Part shown: piece by piece, positions 58,205 through 64,000 of the stretch
How positions within the stretch are numbered: the stretch's first letter is position 1
How the letters are laid out: the number at the start of each line of letters is the position of its first letter
NCBI GenBank assembly: GCA_001414485.1
Contig: LLEY01000052.1
Location: forward strand, 334,365 to 398,364
From: Calycina herbarum
Lineage: Eukaryota > Ascomycota > Leotiomycetes > Helotiales > Pezizellaceae
DNA length: 64,000 bases
Direction of reading: 5' to 3'
Notes under the pieces: generated by a model
Told to the model about the DNA's origin: nothing
Seen by the model: the letters and a program-made list of their open reading frames with translations, nothing else
The model's database searches: none
Program-made: the position numbers and the translations under genes

Positions 58205-61200
58205 ATGTCAGCTCCTGAAGGCGTCTCGCCTTCTCCATCGCCAAGTCCCGGTGGACGGCGGCAAAGAGCGTACGTTGCCCTCACCAAGCTAATGGCAATG
58301 CCTTGTGATGTATATCTCTGAGCCAGCCTCGCTAACTGTTTTGGCAATATAGACCTACAATTACCATCGACACGTCGGCAGTCAGCAACACAAATCCTGC
58401 TCAAGATATGGACAGTGATGCTGTTGCTCTCAAGAACATGTCAACATCACCAACAACCCTCTCGGGCGACCCATCAAGTCCCTCAATGAACGACGGAGCA
58501 GGAAACCCCCCGAGCTACCGACCACACCATTCCAGCACACCAAGTGGAGCAAGCCGAATATCCGTACCAGAATTACGACCGTCAGGATCTTTTGAAAGCA
58601 GAGATAGTCGCCCTACATCACCACATAATGTTTCATCGCCAACTTCAAGAGGAGGTGACAAAGGGGGTGGGTTTCTAGCGGTTCCAGGTTTACGATCCCG
58701 ACAAAATTCTATTGAGTCGGATGAAGGAAATCACTCAAGTACGGCGTATAGTGGGGAGACCTTCGCAAATGGAACACAGGCCGACAAGGATAAGGTTGGA
58801 AATGTTCCCGGAAATGATAAAATCATGAACGACCCAGAAGCTTTACTCGCAGATCCTGGCACCGAAGCCGATTTCAAAGTGGAGGATAATAGCTTTGCCT
58901 TCACTCCCGGACAGCTGAACAAATTAATTAATCCCAAAAATTTAGCAGCATTCTATGCAATTGGAGGTTTAGCTGGTTTGGAAAAGGGATTGCGATCTGA
59001 TAGGAAAGCTGGTCTCAGCGTAGATGAAGCGGATTTGGATGGGACGGTAACTTTTGAAGAAGCCAAGGAGGCCGCTAAAAAGAGTTTCACCACCAGCGAC
59101 GACGACTCGAAGACACCAATTACGAGAGTGGACTCCAAGGACTCTACGACACCGCCCCAGAGATCAGCACCATCATCAGATGACTCCTTCTTTGACCGAA
59201 AGCGGGTGTTCAGCGACAATCGACTTCCGGTGAAGAAGGGCAAGAGTTTGCTAGACCTCATGTGGATTACCTACAACGATAAAGTTTTGATTCTGCTCTC
59301 TGTCGCTGCAGCAATTTCCCTGGGTATCGGATTGTATCAAACCTTTGGTACAGTGCACGAGCCCGGTGAGGCACAAATTGAATGGGTAGAAGGTGTTGCC
59401 ATTATCGTGGCAATCGTAATTGTGGTGGTGGTTGGCTCCCTGAACGATTACCAAAAGGAGCGACAGTTTGTGAAATTGAACAAGAAGAAGCAAGATCGCG
59501 ATGTCAACGTTATTCGTTCAGGCCGAACGCTCGAGTTATCTGTATTTGATGTTTTGGTTGGAGATGTCATGCATTTGGAACCTGGAGATATGATTCCTGT
59601 CGACGGAATCTTTATTGATGGACACAACGTCAAGTGTGATGAATCCCAAACCACCGGAGAATCTGACATCATTCGGAAAACTCCAGCAGATACTGTTTAT
59701 GCGGCAATCGAAAACCACGATAGTCTTCGAAAGCTCGATCCATTCATCCTCTCTGGCGCACAAGTTACTGAAGGTGTTGGTACTTTCTTGGTCACTTCTA
59801 CCGGTGTCAATTCCAGTTACGGAAAGACTTTGATGTCTCTTCGAGAAGATCCTGAAGTCACGCCTCTCCAGTCCAAACTCAACACTTTGGCCGAGTACAT
59901 TGCCAAATTGGGTGCATCCGCTGGTGGTTTGCTCTTCATTGTCTTGTTCATCAAGTTTCTGGTCCACCTACCGAAAAACACGGGCACGCCCTCCCAGAAA
60001 GGTCAAGATTTCTTGAACATTTTCATCGTTACCGTTACCATTGTTGTCGTGGCTGTGCCTGAAGGGTTGCCTCTCGCTGTTACTCTCGCCCTAGCCTTTG
60101 CAACCACCCGTATGTTGAAGGAAAACAATCTGGTACGACATCTCAAGGCTTGCGAGGTCATGGGTAACGCTACGACTATTTGTTCTGATAAAACCGGAAC
60201 TTTGACCCAAAACAAGATGAAAGTGGTTGCAGGAACCATTGGTACCAGCTCTCGATTTGGTGGAACGGTTGCCATTTCTGATGATTCCGATCCATCTGAT
60301 ACCAAGGGCAAACAAACACAATCCCCGATCACCGTCGAAAATGTCCCCGCTCAGGAAGTCGTCTCTTCTCTTAACGCCGAGGTCAAGAAGACACTCTTGC
60401 AATCCATTGTCATGAACTCTACTGCCTTTGAAGGAGAAGTCGACGGAGTTCAAAGTTTCGTCGGTTCCAAGACCGAAACTGCTCTTCTGGAATTCTCAAA
60501 GGAACACCTTGGAATGGGTCAAGTTGACCAAGAGAGATCTAACACCAAAATCATCCAACTCATTCCCTTCGACTCTGGCCGCAAATGCATGGGTGTGGTT
60601 GTTCAGCTTGATGATGGCAGACACCGTCTTTACGTCAAGGGCGCCTCTGAAATTCTCTTGGAAAAGTGCTCCGCTGTTGTTCGAGATCCGACCAGAGAGC
60701 CGGAAAGTTCCCCAATCACGGAAGATAACCGCAAAACACTACTTGGCTTGATCGACAACTACGCTTCCCGTTCCCTCCGCACCATCGCCTTGGTTTACCG
60801 TGACTTTGAACAATGGCCAGCTAGAGGTGCACGTCCCATCGAAGGCGAGCGAAACGAGGTTGTCTTTGAAGATATCTTTCGACAGATGGTTCTTTTGAGC
60901 ATTGTTGGTATTCAGGATCCTCTTCGTGATGGTGTCCCAGAAGCCGTCAAGACTTGCCAAAATGCCGGTGTTGTTGTTCGCATGGTTACTGGAGACAACT
61001 TGGTTACTGCTAGAGCCATTGCCACAGAGTGTGGTATTTACACTCCTGGTGGAATCATCATGGAAGGGCCAACATTCCGAAAACTCAGCAAGGAGAAGAT
61101 GGACCAAGCAATCCCACGACTACAGGTTCTTGCTCGATCCAGCCCCGAGGATAAGCGCATTCTTGTTAAACGTCTAAAGGAACTCGGCGAGACTGTTGCT

Positions 61201-62700
61201 GTCACTGGTGATGGTACCAACGATGCTCCTGCTCTCAAGACCGCCGATGTTGGTTTCTCTATGGGTATTGCTGGTACAGAGGTTGCAAAGGAGGCATCTG
61301 CCATCATCTTGATGGACGATAATTTCAACTCCATTGTCAAGGCTATGATGTGGGGACGAGCTGTCAATGATGCTGTCAAGAAATTCTTGCAGTTTCAAGT
61401 CACCGTCAACATCACCGCCGTCCTTCTTACATTCATCTCGGCTGTTTCCAATGACAACGAGGAATCCGTTCTGACTGCCGTACAATTGCTCTGGGTCAAT
61501 CTCATCATGGACACCATGGCTGCCCTCGCACTTGCCACTGATCCTCCTACTCGCAGTATTTTGGACCGCAAACCTGATCCAAAATCTGCCCCTCTTATCA
61601 CTGTCACCATGTGGAAGATGATTATCGGAGAAGCCATTTACCAGCTCGCCATCACTTTACTTCTCTACTTTGGAGCGGAGAAGATTCTTTCGTATACCTC
61701 TGTACGCGAAATTAGCCAGGTCAATACACTCGTCTTCAACACTTTCGTCTGGATGCAGATCTTCAACCAATGGAAGTAAGTAAATTCCTTAACGCTATTG
61801 CAAGTGTATCTTACTGATTAAATTTCTAGCAACCGTCGTCTTGATAACAAATTTAATATCTTCGAGGGTGTTACCAAGAATTGGTTCTTTATGGGCATAA
61901 ACGTCGTCATGGTTGGAGGTCAAGTTATGATCATCTTCGTTGGTGGTGCCGCATTCAAGATCGTTCGTCTCAACGCCGCACAATGGGGATATTCGATTGT
62001 TCTTGGATTCTTGTCCATTCCCGTTGGAGCTGTCATCCGTCTCATTCCCGACGAGCTTATCCTTCGATTGGTTCCTGAATATCTCAAGAACCGACCAAAG
62101 AAGCCCGAGGTTATGATTTCCGATGAAGAAGAGCAATTCCGTTTCCCCAAGCCTTTGGCGGACGTCAAGGAAGAACTCAGCTTCCTCAAGAAGATGAAGG
62201 GTGGCAGATTGAACAATCTTAAGTTCGCAATGCAACAAACCCGCGACGACATCATCAACCGTTCTCGTAGCGGTTCTCGTTCTAGAAGCAACTCGGCACC
62301 TCATACCCCTAACAATGAGCAACAAGAACAGGAATTCGGCTCACCACAACCCACCCCTGAATCCCGAAAACGTGGTCGAAGCAACCGATCCCGTTCCAAT
62401 TCTGCATTAGGCGCAACCACTGTCATGGCAGGAATTATTGCCGGCAGTGTAGCAGGATGGTCTCCTATCGAGCGAAATTACAATGACACTGACTCCATGA
62501 AATTCCCACGCGGAAATGGTCGTCAGGAGTTGGAGCAGAATCCAAATGTGGAAATCCATCCAGGTACCAGTCCTTCGGATCCAGTCATCACTGAGGATCC
62601 TCAAAATCTCAACGGTCCTCCTAGTCAGGTTCCTGAGGTCTCACCCGCACCTGCTGCATCAACCACTTCCCTAACAGCAACAGCACCAGCCAAAAAATAA
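58205..62700 (+). CDS. P-type calcium-transporting ATPase, PMC1/PMCA type (vacuolar or plasma membrane)
   Basis: Three exons, 58205-58269, 58353-61775 and 61830-62700, encode 1452 aa. Intron 1 is GTACGT...ATAG and intron 2 is GTAAGT...CTAG; both keep the frame. Motifs: TGES near residue 456 (actuator), PEGLPLAVTLALA near 591 (M4 ion-binding helix), CSDKTGTLTQNKM with the phosphorylated Asp at about 634, KGASE (nucleotide site), MVTGDN, and TGDGTNDAPALKTADVGFSM with the hinge Asp at about 975. The N terminus of about 240 residues is Ser/Pro-rich and contains FTPGQLNKLINPKNLAAFYAIGGLAGLEKGL, the block preceding M1 in fungal PMC1 proteins. The tail after the last helix is hydrophilic with Arg-Ser repeats. 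It moves cytosolic Ca2+ out of the cytosol at the cost of ATP. The frame is intact despite the decayed region to its left. Confidence 0.95.
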
Positions 62701-64000
62701 ACTCTCTCTACGCTAATTGGCTTCTCACAACTCAATAAACCTCCTTTTTGTCGATAGTGTACACTACAACTCTTTTCGTTACGGTCTGTAAATAATTCTG
62801 ATGCTATTTTTGCCTCAATTCTGGCGTCCCTTGGAGTTTCTTCTCGCATGGCGTTTTCTCTCTTTCCTTTACCTTGCGAATGGGCGGCTACCTTTTCCTT
62901 TTTTATGTCATTAGGTGAAGAGAAAAACCTTGCGCGGAAAATCCAAACCCACCCTCTTATTTGTATTGTCTTTTTTTAAATGTTTGTGGATAATCGCGAG
63001 AGGGGGTGGTGAAATCGGAAACTCTAGAAACTTTTATTGATAGTGATAAAGGAGATTTCTTTTTTTGTGTTTTACTGAGGAATGGATGGATGGATGGATA
63101 TTCGTGAATGCCTGGATGAATTCGCGAATTCATTAGGTCTTTGCTTGGAGATGTGGATTGGTTGCTTTGGTGATGTGGTGGCGGGGGAAGGTAGAGAACA
63201 TGGATCGAGTCGCGTTGAGTAGAGTGGAGTGAGGAATTGAGCAATCGATCCTGAGATCCTGAGATCCTGAGTAGTGGGTGGTGTGAAGCAAATAAAAGTT
63301 AAATAGTAAAAATTGGTCTTGATAGTGCCCTTTCTGTTGTGAGCTTCGAAGCAAGAACAAGTGACGTTGGTTAACCTTTGAGTACAAGACTGGGTCGTGG
63401 CTGGCGTGGCTGGGAATACGTGATTGTGGGTTTTTCGCCTTCTGTCACTGCCTGTTTTGGGATACGGGTTCCCCAACCGGTTTCACGGGACTTCAATTGG
63501 AGGTGCCAGGGTAAGTGTTAGGGGAGGAAAGGTCGTTGCTAGCCGAGGCTATTCTTGGTTTTAGGAGGCACTTACTTGTATTATATTGTCAAGGGAAGTT
63601 GTAAGAATGGGAACGCTGGCACGTGTAGGTATGGGAAACGAACGCTTTTGCCCTTTGTGCTTTTTGAGAAAAGTTGTTCATATTTGCTTCGAAGGGTGTT
63701 TAGAAGAGTCAATTTGTTCCCTGTATCTTCTGTGGAGGTGGGAAAATAAATGTGACTTTAAAATGTGATCATCACGGAGGGAAAGTTATGTGTGTAGGAG
63801 GTGTAGGAGAGACATGACAGGCTTTCCTCTGGGTACACACCTGCCTTTTACAAGTGATGATGTGCGAAAATTATTATCTCTATTTTCCAGGAAGGTTTAG
63901 AAATTATCTTGCATTGAAAGTAGAAATTCTCTAATGGTTTTTGAGACAGTAGATGGAGGGGGTATACGGAGAGTCAAGCGTGGGGGGGGGGGGGGGGGGG
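62701..64000. other. 3' flank of the ATPase gene, no gene recognised, poly-G end
   Basis: It contains an AATAAA-like signal near 62735 and a short GATGGATGGATGGA run near 63086. Open frames of up to 134 codons on the minus strand lie in low-complexity sequence and have no domain. The last 19 bases are G. Confidence 0.5.

Noticed and set aside
63982..64000. Terminal run of 19 G as a functional G-tract
   Set aside because: It lies exactly at the window end; sequencing or assembly artefact at a contig edge is at least as likely.
1..64000. CRISPR arrays, prokaryotic operons, tRNA or rRNA genes
   Set aside because: None found by eye: the repeats present are transposon termini or short degenerate arrays, and no cloverleaf or rRNA-like sequence was recognised.

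Overview
The window is eukaryotic nuclear DNA from a filamentous ascomycete. Genes carry short introns (about 50-150 bp) with GTAAGT/GTGAGT-type donors, the protein families are fungal, and the mobile elements carry the marks of repeat-induced point mutation (RIP): very high TpA content, almost exclusively TAG/TAA stops in old frames, and transition-only differences between LTR pairs. A leotiomycete such as a Botrytis/Sclerotinia relative would fit, but that is an impression and not a demonstrated assignment.

Layout. 1-79: last exon of a gene running in from the left. 1203-3730 (-): a four-exon SurE + tubulin-tyrosine-ligase-like fusion of the Pby1 type. 4635-10860: a graveyard of host genes. 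It holds a broken NLR-type gene (alpha/beta-hydrolase + NACHT), an unidentified gene cut by a 519-bp MITE with a perfect 9-bp target duplication, and a broken WD40 gene resembling Dph7. 11000-11406: degenerate 11-bp-type array. 12058-15649 (-): ArAE/FUSC-type membrane protein. 16642-18215 (+): SIR2-type histone deacetylase, divergent from it. 18.2-22.6 kb: repeat-rich spacer with an 820-bp Tc1/mariner MITE.

22.6-49.7 kb is an island of nested transposons that can be unpacked from target-site duplications. A Fot1/pogo element (22566-36312) contains a solo LTR (35427-35579) and a Ty1/copia element (22816-34547), which itself contains a Ty3/gypsy chromovirus (24902-30580). Next to it a Tad1-like LINE (36900-49710) contains a second Ty3/gypsy element (38991-45775). 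All are RIP-degraded. The second gypsy element also has an antisense reading frame that starts in its 3' LTR and looks like a former zinc-cluster plus coiled-coil protein.

49.9-51.3 kb holds two damaged genes at the island's edge: a dual-specificity phosphatase with one premature TAA and a DUF3669 remnant. 51.3-58.2 kb has repeat clusters and no recognisable gene. 58205-62700 (+) is an intact three-exon PMC1-type calcium P-type ATPase. The last 1.3 kb is non-coding and ends in a poly-G run.

Intact genes therefore sit at the two ends (Pby1-like, FUSC-like, SIR2, PMC1-like), with decayed accessory genes and RIPed transposons between them, a typical gene-rich/AT-rich compartment pattern. No operon-like logic is expected; the only shared regulatory space is the roughly 1-kb divergent spacer between the FUSC-like gene and SIR2.
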